Shown: positions 38,901 through 52,285, numbered from the stretch's first letter. The stretch: 64,000 nucleotides of DNA from Malurus cyaneus samueli (GCA_009741485.1 CM019237.1:50220050-50284049); one strand, 5' to 3'. The notes: generated by a model from the letters alone, not told the origin. Numbers and translations: made by a program.

Positions 38901-41900
38901 GTGAATAACTGTAATAAATACTTTAAATGGCAATAATAAGTAACAGTGTTCAAACACCTAAATATAAGGAACTACATCAAAAAACATTTTCTTTTTTTTG
39001 TTAGGATTCACAAAAAAAGCCCATGACTTTGGTTTCCAATATTTGATTTGATCCAAGTTTTGGAAATCGAATAGTGACTATCAATACTGGGGTTTATTAG
39101 GCCTTAATTAACCTAAATCTCTCACCTCGTCCATATTACTGAAGTTTGCAATTCCTTATTCTAATATTTTTTTACTCTCCAGTCAGCACATTTCATCATT
39201 GCTTTGTCTGCTGCCTTCTAGCTATGTCTAACCATTCTTCAGCATCCATTATTCTGCAACATTTTGTGAGCAGGGCAGGAAAAAGTAGTATTTAAAATTC
39301 AAATGTTTGTATAGGGAAGGACAGCGAAGAGGATCAGTGTCTGCCTCCAGTGCCATTGGTGCTCAGAGTTCAGTTTTGCCATCAGACTGCTGATTTTGAG
39401 TTGTGAGTAGGTTAAAGTTGTCAATATCAGCATGGAGTTTCTTTATTTTTAACAGTTCTGGCTTAATCTGAGTGAGGGATACACATGGTTACATGTTTTG
39501 GCCAGAGTGATTCTCTTTGAAGAGGCTCTAACCCCATAAAGAACTCCTTTGGCTGCAATCCTACTGTTACACGGACAGTGGTGGGCTCCAAATGAAGCAT
39601 TTCCATGGAGGAAAGACATCACAGAGTTGTTATCAGCCCTTGGAACATGACAGCTCAGAGATAATCAAAAAGTAAAGAGAAGCTGATGTCCTGGGACAGG
39701 CAGGCATTCCGCCTGCAGTGCTACTGCTGCTTTCTCAGAGGTGCACAAAATAGAACACGTGGACAGTTTTCTTCCATATTGCCCATTTAATCTCCTCTGT
39801 CTTCTGAAACTTTCTCTGGGGTGAGTTTAAGGAATTACTGGGATGAGTTCAAGGAGCCCAGCACAATCCCCCCCAAGGTTTTTACAGAGCCAGAAGAGCT
39901 TCTAAAGTGTTTACACCCTCATAGCCCAGAGGTCCTTGTTGGGCCACCTCATTGCAAAGCTCTTTGCTCTCCTCTCAGCTCTTGAACAATTCTGTTCATC
40001 TTCTCTCTCCAGCATTTCCAATGCATCTTTTGGCTGTCAGGCCTTTCCAATCTTTCCTTTGTTAAGTCACCTCACTTGGGGAATTTCAGAAGCTGGTGCC
40101 TTGTCATCTCTTGTTGGCTTTCTCAGAAATATAAAAGCTGTGCACAGATTTTAAAGGTCTTTCTGGCCCTGTCACAGGTACTGGTTTAAGGTTAAGGAAG
40201 CACTTAAGATTAAAAAATGCTCACTGGTCAAAAGGAATGACCAAATTCGGCGTGTCTGCAAACAATCAGAGAATGTCATTATTAAATGACACACTTTGTA
40301 TGTTAGTTCCTGATCTATATAGGCAGTGGGCTTAGGATAAAGGGACAGGGTGAAGAGAAAAGTGAAATTAGAGGGGTTAATGAAAAACGGAGAAATTAAC
40401 TAAAGGAAAAGAGAAAAAGAGAGGAAGAGAGAGGAAAAAAGAAAGAAAAAGGGAAGCAGGCTGCAGGCTGATTTATTGTTTGCTGAATTTGACAATCTGT
40501 TCAAATCAAAAGAAAAACTGGATTTCTTTCTCCTTGCTACTTAATTGTTAAAAGGGTCTTAAACTTTGGGTGGATTTTTCACAAAACTTCTTTTAAAAGG
40601 CTTTATGTTTATTCATGAAGGTCCCAAGGTTGTTAGTAAAGAATCCTTTTCCCGCCCCATACACCAGTGTCTCTTGTTTCACCTGCTGTAGAAATGGGGT
40701 ACCCAACCATCTTTGCAATCTTTTATTTCCAACATTTGTAATACATAGGTTTTGGCTTATATTGGCCTTTTTATAAAATTGTCTGATTCAATTCTGAAAT
40801 TGTAGAATTCTGACCTTAGTTTCATCATGCTGCATGTCTGTTAGAGAAATAGTTTTTTTTTTGGAAAATTAACCTTTACTGACACTTTCCTGGCTGAATC
40901 ATCAGCAATTATTTTGTCTGTGTGGAGCATTTTCATGGCCCTCCAGAAATTTATGGGTAACCATCTTACGGGAACACAGTCATGGGAATGCCTTTATTTC
41001 TACTTTTTGACAAATATTTCAGGAATGTTATCACCTGGGAGCAAGTTAATGAGTCTCCACGAGCTGGTCACTGTCTGCAGGGCAGTGAGAGCCACATGAC
41101 AATGAAGGAAGACTTTGCAACCTGACATTGTTCTGTGGATCCCTTTCGGTAATTGGGAGGGAACTGTTCATGAGTATGTTCTGCAGGCAGCTGAAAAAAC
41201 GGGTGTAATTCTTCCTTTTGACACTTGTGTCACCATGACTTAGTGCTTTCATGAAATTAAGCATCTGTGAGCCCTGTCTTGTGAGTCCTCAGGGAGCAAC
41301 TTCTCTGCGATGGCAGGGGAGGATGGATTCATAATCCCTTTTTGCAGAGGAGGTTTTAATTCCCATTCTGGTTGGAGGCCCAGCTAAGCAGAGGCTTATA
41401 GAATTTGTGGAATAATTATCAAGACATATATTCTATAGCTAGGAGACAGTAATTCTGGATCATAAAGCTCAAAGAGCGTTTAATTCAGCTGTGTTAGACA
41501 AGAATGGGATTTATTGGCATAAAAGTAGCAATCCCCTTTTTCCCAGCCTCCAATTCAGTGCGGGAAAAAAAAAGAGGAAAAGAAAGGAAAATGACTGATG
41601 AGCCCGGGCAAAGCTCAGTGTTGAGGTTTAAGATGTAATCCTGCTTTATCTCCAGTCTCACTGGCAGAGGTGACCAGCCTTCTCATAAAGGAATCTGCAC
41701 CTTCAGAAAAGCAGCTCCTGGGCAGATTTCAACATTTGATCACAAGCCAGTGACTGTGCACTGGTATGAGAATGCCAAGCTCCTTACAGGAGCAACTGGT
41801 TCCTTTCTGCTGACTTCATCTTGAAGCAGCTTCCACCAAAAGGAATGGGCAGGAACCTGGGACTAGTTAAGCAAAGAGAGCTTGGAGTAAATTATTTTTG

Positions 41901-43200
41901 GGGTTTCTAACTTTTTAAAAAATGTATACAATAACTTTCCTCCTTCACTCTTCCCAGGAGCAACTGCTACATATTTGGACACTCTGTAAGGAGTCCCACC
42001 TGAGTGAGACTCAGTCACTCAAATTCCAAATAAATCATGAAATAGGATTTGGGGCCTGTTTCCATACCACTTAAGGAAGGGTTTAACTTGACCACTTCAT
42101 TCTTCAGTGCTGTAGTTATTATCTGCTGAAGTTTTGTGATCCTGTCATAAATATACATAATATTATTCAAATACATTTTTAAAATATGCCAGAAGTATAA
42201 CTGACTAAATTTCAAGAGTGTGGCCCAAAACTTGGAAATTTTAGTAATTTTTGGGGGGCTCAGTCAGGAGTCAAATAATAATTTCTGGTTTTGCTACTTC
42301 TAAGAAAAATAATTTTGGGACACTCATTTATATGGAACATTTGAGGTCTGTATGGTAGATTTTTACATTTTCCCCTTCCGTGACAGTAATATTTAAAATT
42401 TCAAAACCCCGAAAAGGAAATTAGCATGAATACAGCTGTACCTGATTATCTAGTGGCAAAGGCCTTTGGCTGAGGTAATTAAAATTAGATGTCAGAGTTC
42501 CTATATGGAAATACAGATCTGGAAAAACAAAACAACCTACCTGGAAATGGTGATGGCAGGCTAAAGAGAAGGTATATTTTATGACAGATTTTTCAGAAAT
42601 TTGGTTATTTAATTTTTGTGCAATTTTCCTTCTCTTCCAACCCACGTATTGAACCATCCATTTAAACATAATGCCTAACCCACAAATGCACACAACCATG
42701 AAAAGGTTAAATGATAGAGATACAAGTTGATAACTTCTTCCTGTTTTAAACCTCTTTGCCTGGTGCAGTGTTAAATTTTTTGTTTGTGCTGAGTACCATG
42801 ACCCCAAATTTGATACAAACAAAAATACCCTAAATTTGTGATATCCAGATCGTAAGGTAATACAACTTTTAAGATAGTCACAATTTTCAGAATACTACTG
42901 GATTTTTTTTCCCCACAGAATTTAAATGGGGGGGGGAAATATTTGTTACATTGAAAATATTAGGATTTTTGTTGAATAAATAGCAAATAGTCACCATGAC
43001 TCAGTGATGTTACATAGTGACAAAACAAAAACAAACATCAGTAATTGAATTCAAAGGCCTATTTGCTCAAGATTTCCTTATTTACCATTCAATGTTTTAA
43101 TGGGAATTATAAAGTGTAAACCATAAAATAAAGCCAGAAAGGAAGAGAAATTAGAATCTCTTTTACCCTTAGCCTCTGAAAATTCCCTTTCTAGTTGCAA
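35910..43200. other. Non-coding stretch, mostly AT-rich
   Basis: No gene recognised. Content noted: doubled GCCTAAATAAAC words (about 36656-36690); a somewhat GC-richer block with several overlapping frames on both strands at 37.3-38.4 kb; a purine-rich tract of about 65 bases at 40395-40458; and a G9 run at 42928-42936. A 133-codon minus-strand frame at 42421-42822 has a hydrophobic segment but no further support. Confidence 0.5.
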
Positions 43201-43214
43201 AGCGCTTGTTTTCC

Positions 43215-43242
43215 TTTTTTTTTTTTTTTTTTTTTTTTTTTT
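43215..43242. repeat. T28 homopolymer
   Basis: Uninterrupted run of 28 T. Read on the minus strand it is a poly-A. No recognisable retrocopy or SINE body lies on its right (minus-upstream) side, so it may be a simple slippage-expanded homopolymer. CR1, the main avian retroposon, does not use a poly-A tail. Confidence 0.95.
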
Positions 43243-43646
43243 GGTGTCACTTAAATTCAAATAGGCAAAGTGTCAGCCTTTGTGTGGCAGTGCTGTGATG
43301 TAGCTCTGTGTCACCAGGAGATGACAGATGCTGGGTAACAGAGGAATGAGAGCTGACACATCACCGAGGTTTCCTCTGTGCCTTCTCTGCTCAGGCACTC
43401 TTGGCACATCTGCAATGTGCTGCCTAGAAGAACATCAGGAAAATTTGTTTCTAAAGTATGATGGAGGGACAACATGAAATAAAGAAACTAGGAAAACAAC
43501 TAGTTTAAATGTTTAATGCAGCATATTTTAAACAGTCTTGTTATTTACTCGACCTTTATTCCGCCTGGCTCTTCATGTATTTTTAAAAGCTTTTAACAAG
43601 CTGCATAGAGGACTGGTTATATCTGCCCACTGCTGGCATAAATAGC

Positions 43647-44191
43647 ATGCCTGGGAGTGATAAACTACAAGCTTTCTTTAAATGCCTTGTAAATGGATGT
43701 GCAGCAGAAGCAAGAGTTACTACTAAGCAGCTTTTAAGGCCTTTTCAGAAGCCATCCTTTTTATGCAAGTTTACTCTCGGTGTTGAAGGGAATATTTTAC
43801 AACCTCTTGTGCAGTATCATCTCTACACACTCCTTCAGGGTGTTGTTTCTCAGACTGCTCATCCTACTAGAAATAATACTTTCAATCTGAGAGCCTTTTG
43901 AGAGTTGGAAATACCTCCAGTAGGTTTCTTAGGTCCAGCAGTGTAGAAAATAATTATGGCTCATCTTTCCATACCCCCCTTCCCTCTGCTGTCCAGCAGC
44001 TGCTAAGTGGTATGAAATGGGTGCAAGAGTTCAATTTGTTCTGCTCTAAAAGAAGAGCTGAACTTGTACTTGGCATGTTTTTAAAGAGCTGCAAAATATC
44101 TTGCAAAACTGTTTGCAAGTTTTCCAAACACTTGCAAAAATGGCTGGAAAGATGCAGAGTATTTATTGAATTAATGCCTCGATCCTTTTAA
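43647..44191 (+). other. Two overlapping plus-strand frames, unassigned
   Basis: An 84-codon frame (43647-43901) is followed, with a 4-base overlap, by a 97-codon frame (43898-44191). A TATA-like CATAAATAG lies just upstream near 43638. The second frame is lysine/cysteine-rich near its end because of repeated TTGCAA words (44100-44137). No family recognised; most likely chance. Confidence 0.12.
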
Positions 44192-44199
44192 TGAAGCCC

Positions 44200-45680
44200 T
44201 CTGTTCATTTTTAAAAGAACTCTTGTCTTTTGATATGTTGTATCTGCATCTTTTAATTTACTCGAAATCGTTAAAGCTGCTGTGCATGGAGAGAAGGAAT
44301 TAAAGGACATAGATACAGCAAGGGAATGCTCATTTATGAGCTGGGAATGTTGTGCTTTGTAGAAACACAATTATAAGGGCTGAGCAGCTTTGACCCAAAT
44401 AGTGAGGAGTGCATGGAACTAAGAACCCTCCCCTGGAAAATTGCCTTTTGGGCCTCTGTCACAAAGTGGAAGAATTCTGTGATTGTGAACAAGAAACAGT
44501 TAAATAAAGTAGTAAATTGATAAAGGTCTTGCTGAGAGCATCTATAAATGAGGAGAAACTGATAATGGAGGTGTCAGGGGGATAGGAACCCAAGTGCCCC
44601 TGTGTTGGAAAGCTCTGTTTCACAGGGACATGACAAAGAGTATCTGTGTTTTCCTCTTTGCTAAACAGTTCTGGGATAACTCTTCTGGTGATCCCAAAGA
44701 GCAAGATGCAAAAAATAAACATGGTCTGTCTTGGTAGAATTCATGTTTGGCACTGCCTCCCACCCTCACCACACTGGTGTTTTAAAAATTTGATTTGTAG
44801 TAATGAAGTCAGTCAGGAATACCAGTGGATCACATATTGACAGATCTGCATCCTTTTAATCTGACCAAATCAGCCTCTACATGGCTGGTTAAGGAGCGAT
44901 GATGGTAAGACTGTGCTTCACGTTAAATACCAATGCAGTTTAGGTTCCCTGTGGTTATCACACACTGAATTCATGCGAGGGAAGCTTTGGCAGAGCTGTG
45001 GGGAAAAGAGCCACCAACTTCCAAACTCACCACAGTGTATTTTGCTTTGGTTTATTGTCACAGAAGCTGAAAGCAGCCTCAGCTCAGGGTCTGGCTGAGG
45101 AGCAGCCCAGGGTAACTCAGCTGGAGGATGGACAGCAGGGTGGGATGGGTGGTGGGGTCACTGTCAGCCATGGGGCTCCGTGCAGGACCTCCCATGCCTC
45201 TCTGAGCCCGGAATCCTGCCCAGGATTTAAGGATGTCAGACTGGCTGCTCATTTATTTATCCATTCATCATGAGCAGGGTAACTGAGGGACACAATCAAA
45301 AAGGTTTTGAGATCTAGGGCTGAGTGCTGTGCTCTCCCACCTGGGACTGTTGGATGGCTGGGTGGAACAGAGCCCACAGCTGACAATAGCGGGGTGAAAA
45401 AAGTGCCCCTGGGTGCAGGACAAAGGAAATTATGATCCCCACAGTGGTGTCTACTGGAGAAAAATGAGTTGTGCACATAGGACCTGGCACTACAGAGAGA
45501 GACAAATGATAAGAAAGTAAATTAAGTTGTCAGGATAATGATAGTGTACCAGAAGGAGAAACATCCACCATCCCTCTGCTTATAGCCTGGAGAATTGTGT
45601 CTGAAAGGGAATGAATATTAATGCTTGACAGTGGAAATGTCCAACGCAGATTTATGAGATGGATCTGTCAGATTTACATT
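44200..45680. other. Non-coding stretch, no feature recognised
   Basis: No gene, repeat or RNA recognised. Short frames only. Confidence 0.5.
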
Positions 45681-45683
45681 TAT

Positions 45684-46139
45684 TTACTGTAAATGGGAAA
45701 ACAATGTGAAGGGGATATAATGTGATATAAATATCTGAGAGAGGGAAAATAACTTCATTATTGGGAGAAAACATTCAATAATGGCTAAATGATTGGTCAC
45801 ATCAGTGCCCCAGATTGGGACCCAGCAGGTGTCCCTCAGTCCTGGCCTCTGCTGCAGAGTTCTGCATGACCTGCAGTCACCTTCTTTGGCCCAAGCCTTC
45901 AAACAACAACACCCATTTCGGCATTTGACTGCCCTGGAATCCACTCCCAGATGAACAGAAATTTGGCATCTCCCTTCTGTGTGCCTCACTTCCCAGGAAA
46001 CTGAAGATGATTCTGGGACAGTCCCTTCAGCTGCTGGATTGCAAACCCTTGGGTGGGAGCCCTTTCCAGGCAGGACTGAGCTCAGGGGACTCTGCTGACA
46101 GTCAGGGCCTCCTGCCACCATTTAGGGAAAAAAAAAAAA
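45684..46139. other. GC-richer block ending in an A run
   Basis: A locally GC-rich stretch carries a 145-codon ATG frame on the minus strand (46121 to 45684) and ends on the plus strand in an A12 tract at about 46128-46139. A GC-rich body followed by poly-A is the shape of a plus-strand retrocopy, but I recognise no parent gene in the plus strand and no flanking duplication. Both the frame and the retrocopy idea are speculative. Confidence 0.15.
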
Positions 46140-47400
46140 TTTGTCATGATGCTGTGATTATATTAACATGCAACAGTATCCAATACTAAAGACATTCTCA
46201 GCCCTCTTCTTAATTAGTGCCTTAATTAGTTTTCTACTTGCCACCTTCATGTGCCATCAGAATTGCCTCACTAAGCAAACGACCATTCAAGTTACTGATA
46301 AAAGGGAAGTCAGATACAAGTCCTGTTGAAATTTCGTTGCTATTGGCATCTTTAACATTTCAAGCGTCTGTATCAATTTCAGTTCCAAGGAATAAGTCCT
46401 AGTTTCATTTCAACAGTTAATTGCTCTGACTTGCTATGAATTCCTCCCTTGCTTTGCTACATGGCTGGGTTGATATGGATAACTTTCTTGTTACCTTTAC
46501 ACTTCAGTATCAAATAAACCGGGTACTTGAGATTTTTCAGTAACTGCAGTCACCAACACACTCCTGTCTCTGCAAACCACACAAAGCATGGCTGCTTTAG
46601 AGGAGGAATGGTTCCCCTGCAGGCCAGCTGCAGAGTTTGCTGATTGGTGAATCAAGGGGAGCCTTTTCCCCTGGCACAAGCTCAGCTGACCACCAGTAAC
46701 GTGGTTTTGACTCATACCAGCTGAGTGACTGTCTTAAAAATCATGAATTTGAGAAGCGAGATCAGATGAAGATCATTCCTAAAGTATTATTACATGAGAG
46801 AAAGATGGAAGTGTCAAGCTTAGATGACCTCCCTAAAGCACATTGTCTTAAAAAATCCTCAGCCAAACAGAAGAAACAATTTTAAAAATAATATCATGCG
46901 GATGCCAGGCTGAGTCCTTTAGAAACTTAGTGCTTAGGGCAATTGAGAGAGGAGAAAGATTTCAATAAAAATAAGGGAACAGAGGCTGTTTAATAAGCAA
47001 TGAGATAGGCTCTTGCCAGGGAAAATGTGTAGCCAGCAGCATAAAAAGAAGTTTAGAAATACATTTCACTTGAAGCCCTCTGGGTGCAGCTTCTCTTTGC
47101 TGTGGAATTTTGTACCTGGGCTGTCCAGATCTCTGCCACTGTCCATGGCCAGGTGGACACAAACTGCACCTGCAGGGCCTGTGCTACCACGTGCCCCTGG
47201 TATTCCCAAAACTCCCATTGATCATCAAGGTCCTCACCCACCCTGTGTGCTCCGGATGTCTTAAGAAACATTAGTGCCAATATGGACTTCGAAACCAAAC
47301 TCAAAACACTCAGAGTACCTTGTGCAGCTTAGTGGGATTCCTGAAAAAGAGTGAATTTTGTCACCACGAGGCTCATAAATACATTAAATGAAAAACATGC
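46140..47400. other. Non-coding stretch, no feature recognised
   Basis: AT-rich, with a doubled TTAATTAGT-type word at about 46210-46229. Short frames only; no repeat family or RNA gene recognised. Confidence 0.5.
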
Positions 47401-47466
47401 ATAATATAAAATAAAATAATATATATATATATATATATTAATATATATTATATATATATATTATGT
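47401..47466. repeat. AT microsatellite
   Basis: Tract of alternating A and T, including a long uninterrupted TA run from about 47420 followed by interrupted ATATATTA units. Able to form cruciform or easily melted DNA; likely length-polymorphic. Confidence 0.95.
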
Positions 47467-47491
47467 TAGAGGTAGCAGGTTTTATGATAAA

Positions 47492-47557
47492 TTTTATATT
47501 GCCTTCTTCATAGAAGAGAATATTTTTTATATTGCCTTCTTAATATGAAGAGGAATA
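47492..47557. repeat. 33-bp tandem duplication
   Basis: The word TTTTATATTGCCTTCTT starts at 47492 and again at 47525. The remainder of the two 33-base units is similar with a few substitutions. Lies directly beside the AT microsatellite. Confidence 0.8.
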
Positions 47558-48134
47558 TGAAAGAACTAACCACAGGCTTTAGGTGCAGCGTATTCATGGT
47601 AGCACAGAGAACTGCAAAGATAAATTAAAAGGAGATCATTAAATATAATAATAGGTTTTCATAATATAGGAACAATGCTATAATGTAAAGGAAATTAGTA
47701 TAATTGAACATGAAAGTAGAGAATATTTTGAACATCCCGGTATCTTGGGAAGAATTACTTCTTTGGGAGCAGCTTTCAGTATTTTTTTAATAACATGAAT
47801 AGTGCTGTATAAAATCCGGAGTAAAGGAAATCAGCCTGTTTAAACAAAGGTGAGGGAAAATTCTGATTACATCTTGAACCAAAATGCAAGTCTTTGAGAA
47901 ACAGGTGATCAGTTTCCTGGACTGCTGAAAGAAAGGCCAAAAACATATTTTTCTTTCTTGAGTGACAGAGTCCCCAGAAGCTTTGTTTTCAGTTCATCAG
48001 CTGCTCACTATTCACCAGGGCATTTGTTTTTAAATATTTAAGGATTTTTTTCTCTCTTTTGCAAAATTAAAATTCTCTCATTGAAGCAAGCTTGCACAAA
48101 CAGCTCCACTTGTTATACATATTTACAGCTGTGT

Positions 48135-48189
48135 TTTAGTAATGACTAGATACATGAGTAATATATGTATATATTTAGTAATGACTAGA
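48135..48189. repeat. 39-bp-period direct repeat
   Basis: TTTAGTAATGACTAGA occurs exactly at 48135-48150 and 48174-48189, with AT-rich sequence between. Short direct duplication, no recognised element. Confidence 0.8.
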
Positions 48190-48194
48190 AGCAA

Positions 48195-49820
48195 CTTCAT
48201 AATGGGATATAATTTATTACAAGACCATCTACATGTGAAATTCTCTTGAAGGAACAGGGGTTTTGTGAAATTTTTTTATATAGATTTAGTAGAAAGCAAA
48301 CTGTGAAGATTAATTCTTAATCTATTATATTTTTTACCATCCTTATTTAAGAAAGGCTAAAAAAATAAAATCAGTGGAATGTTGACAATAATGCTGCATC
48401 ATTGTAAAGGCCATCCCACCTCTTACTCACAAAATCCAAATGCAATCTGACATGAAAGCTTTGTCTATTGCCATTGCTTGTCTAGGACACTTCTTGGTTA
48501 GCACAAGAAAAGTTCATTCATTCCCCATTAAACATCTCCCTAACTCAGAACAGTTTTCTTTTAGGAGATCATAAATACTAAGATTGAAATAAATTAACAT
48601 CAAAATATATGAAGGTCAGCTTTCTTTCAGAAAGAGATCTCTATGATCAGACAATCTCCATGATTAGAAGAAACACAGAATTATCAAAGAGAGCTTATGA
48701 AAGCAAAAAGTGGCATGGAGAGCACACTGGGGACACAAGAGGCCTTTAATCTCCCCTGAAAGCCACATCTCAGCATTTTGTCAGTGTGAGACTTCTCATC
48801 CAAGGACAAATAGATGTTCTGACAGTACACATGTGTTTTGCTTGTTGGGAACCACACGTGCAGCCTCCTCTGGTTTGTTTGCATGCTTTGAGAAAAACAG
48901 GTGATTAGGAACCCTGCCAGCCTAATGCAGTCCAACTTTTTCGTCTTGGAAAAATATGTTCTTTCAAGGCACTAACAGATGGACACAAAACATTATTGGT
49001 TACTTTGGGAAAACGATATTCCAGGCTTTAAAAAAAATATAAGGAGTAGCATACAGCCCTGTTTTCAGAGCCCTTTCTAATTGAAAAGTACCCAAGGCAA
49101 AATGTTTATGCATCAGTGTAAGTGAAGAGTAGAATAACACACAAAATAAATTGTAACTGCAAGCTAAAAGACATCATTGCTTTTATTTTCCTGAAGTTTC
49201 TCCCTCTCAAAAGGAACACATGCTTTCATTGTCCTCCATACAGCAAAGGATAGTGTTCCCTGTACGAGGCCAAGTGAGGACTGGCACTCTGGGCTTTCTC
49301 CTTGAAATAATGCAAGCACACAGTCTCAACCAAACACCTCTCATTTGAAAACTGGCGAGGAAAGGAGAGATCCCACAGTCCTTCAGCTGCCTAACAAAGC
49401 AGAGTACAAAGGCATGTCTTTAATACCACAAACACAGAACGAGCTTGGGAGCAGATGCTGCAGTGCAAGATAATTTTCCACAGCTTGGCATGAGGGTGTT
49501 AAATTGCTACTGAAAAACTGGAAACACTGAAGTGCTGCAGGATGAGAGAACCAAATGAGATACCAGTCTTTAATTAGTATTTAGAATGGTAGGAAAAGCA
49601 TGGTTAATGCCTTCTAACCTACTCAAAGCACTTCAAGCTAGTATTTAAAATTATTTGTCTACTGTCTGCCGTGCAGCAGCAGCCTCCCTTTTTCCTTTTG
49701 TTCATAAATACCTACAGCCTTTCAGTGTCGGTATATTACTAAAGCCAGGATTTCTGTTTGACTTGTTTTGAATACATCCAGCAGTAACCAGATTTAGAGT
49801 GCTTTAGCAGCACAACCACC
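48195..49820. other. Non-coding stretch, no feature recognised
   Basis: AT-rich sequence with short frames (83 codons at most). No repeat family or RNA gene recognised. Confidence 0.5.
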
Positions 49821-49859
49821 TGTTAACCCTCCAAAGGGGCAAAAAGACAATCCGTGTAG

Positions 49860-50215
49860 AATTTCTGTGGAACAGCAGCCGATGTGTCACACCCGGCGAT
49901 GAGCAATGTTCTGTGTGTCCGCCCCGACGGACCGTGCCGGGGTAACCTGATCCAGCACTGCCCTTCCTCTGCCCTTGCCTTCCCGACCAGGGCAGGAGAC
50001 ATCAGCAGTGAACTGCTGAGGATATGCTTTAGCTCCGTGCTGAGCTGAGGAGCCTTTGGCAAAATGCCCTCGTATCGAATCATTTGCCTTGCAGCAAAAC
50101 ACGCCGACGGAGCAAGGCACAGGTTACACAGCAGCTCTTCACAAAGCAGCAGCGGCAGCCGGGCATTTTTAAATCCCTGAAACAAAGTTCATCGCATCAG
50201 ACACACCAACTTCGG
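49860..50215. promoter_or_regulatory. CpG-enriched patch, possible regulatory element or exon
   Basis: About 350 bases hold many more CpG sites than the rest of the window, clustered at 49890-49945 (GTCCGCCCCGACGGACCG), 50068-50080, 50100-50112 and 50149-50162. The minus strand is open for 120 codons (50185 to 49823) and has an acceptor-like TTTGTTTCAG just before GGATTTAAAAATGCCC, which contains an ATG. It is too small and weak for a classical CpG island. It could be a conserved enhancer, a minor promoter or a non-coding exon. No core promoter motif is clear. Confidence 0.3.
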
Positions 50216-50839
50216 GGCTGATTTCTCATAAGCCATACCTGCTCTTTGCTATTTCTCTCCTTTTGAATAGTTTTTGTTTATAGGCAAATACTGAGCTGCA
50301 CAAGTGAAAGAAGGTTCATATTTGTCAAAGCAATCTTTTAGGCATTGCTGCCCTGCCTGATTCCTTAGGATGCTTTTCCTGACACGACTTTACCACGCCA
50401 GTGGCTCCCCTCAGCCAAGCTCTGTGCATCAGTCGGAGAAGAAAGGAGATTGTGCCTGACCAGAGCCTCTCAGAACTGAAAACAAAGCTCGTGAAAATCA
50501 AGGGTTTCCTTTTGTACGCATTTCAGCATGCTGCTCTGCCTCTCAGAGCCTGTGTTTAATGAATGCCATTAGCATTTATATGTACCAAGAAATGGCTGTG
50601 CCTCGCAAGCTTATTGCAGTTCCAGCATATTAAGTGACAGAAGAAGTAATATCACTCCTAATAGTGTTTTCCCTTAGTTCAGTATTCTGACCTAACACAG
50701 ATTTTCCTGTGTAATGGGTGTTTTACTAAGAAATACACTTTAATGGAGGATAGAATGTGGATAGAAAGCCAAATTTGCCTTATGAAGCATGAACTTCAAT
50801 TCTTTGTGCTGGGGTTGTCTGTTGAACAGCACCTCACCA

Positions 50840-50900
50840 GGTTTCCATTCCCCTGTCTGTAAAATGGAAACATTTACATGTTCCCCCTCTGCTGAATGTT
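50840..50900 (+). mobile_element. Probable MIR-type SINE relic
   Basis: 'ggtttccattcccctgtctgtaaaatggaaacattta' matches the well-known central MIR wording (TCAGTTTCCTCATCTGTAAAATGGGGATA) at a diverged level. Ancient MIR or related L2-tail fragments persist in bird genomes. Ends cannot be set. Confidence 0.45.
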
Positions 50901-52280
50901 CAGAGATAACACGGTGGGAACAGTAGGCTTTGCTTAATGCAGCAGACCTTCTTATCTACTTAATGTTATCATCAGCACAGTTAAATAACAAGAATTTTTA
51001 CATTAACCAAATATTTTACTCCCAAAGTTCCTCAGCTTTTTGTCACTTCTTGATCAGTACCTCACAGTGATTTTGTCAAGGGGCTGGGGACTGATTCCCC
51101 AATAGCAGTGGTTCATATTTACAATTTTTGCATTACTGTGACTGATACCCTGCAGAAAGCCTCTTCTCTCTGCATTATATCGTAAGCTTGGTTGTTTGTT
51201 CAAAAACTAGACTTGATCTTGGAGGTCTGTACCTACCTTGGTGACTCTGATACAGTGCTGCTGATCCATCTTCTGTAGTTAAGGACCCCCACAGGAAAGA
51301 CAGACAAGCCTTGTGCTCATACTCTGAGGAACTGAATCAAGCTGGAGAGGTCAAAAATGTGAAATAGCCATTAGCAAGTACCACTTAGGGATTTTTTCCT
51401 GATGGATTTGTATTTTATTTATGTTAGCTGCATCAGTGAGCTGAAACAACTTCATGGCCCATGGCTTCCTGCAACAGTGGCCAAACTTGACATTCTCTTT
51501 TTATTTTGACATGAGCCCCAGTTAAAGCAAATGACAAGAAGCCAGGAACTTCAACTGAGTGTTTTCTCCAATCAGTACCTGGCCAGAGACCTCTGGCTTC
51601 CTGTAGCCAGGAGCTGCAGATGCCTGTACCTTGTTGTCCTGATGATTAATGCTTTCTCTTCCTGCATGCAGTCCCTGTGGTGCTTGGTGTCAGCAGAATA
51701 AGCCAACACTGCCCCAAATAAATTACTGTTTTCTTTACAGGGGAACAGTGTTTGTACCCATTCCCTCTCTGAAAACAGCTCAGCACAACGAGAAATTTTC
51801 CACACCCTGTTTTGGACCAGTGGTGTGTGATGACTGGAAGCAATAACTCAAGTGTCACGAGACCCTGGGGATCATGTGTGCTTCTTCTGGGTCAGCACCT
51901 CAACTCTCTTATCATCAGAGAATCTGTAAAAGCAAGACACTAATGGTCAGTGGCCAGAATCAAAAGTGAGCTATCAGCTGAGTAAATGACTCTCAGCATA
52001 ATGATGGGATGAATTTTACATTTTTACTCTCTTTTCTATTGTCATTGCTTAGAAATTTGCATAATATTTAAATTAATATCTTTGCAGTTCATTCATTAAA
52101 AAAATGTAATCTAGCCCTAAGCTAGAGCTTTTGACATATGGCAACTGTATTTTAACTGAAGCATTCACTGTCATTCAATGGAACCTTGTAACCATTTTTC
52201 ATTTTCTTGTTCAAGTGACAAAATTGATTTTCCGTGTCTGGCTTTTAATGCTTTGCCTTTTAAATTTTCTTCCCTTACCG
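50901..52280. other. Non-coding stretch, no feature recognised
   Basis: Short frames only (77 codons at most). No repeat family or RNA gene recognised. Confidence 0.5.
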
Positions 52281-52285
52281 CCCCA

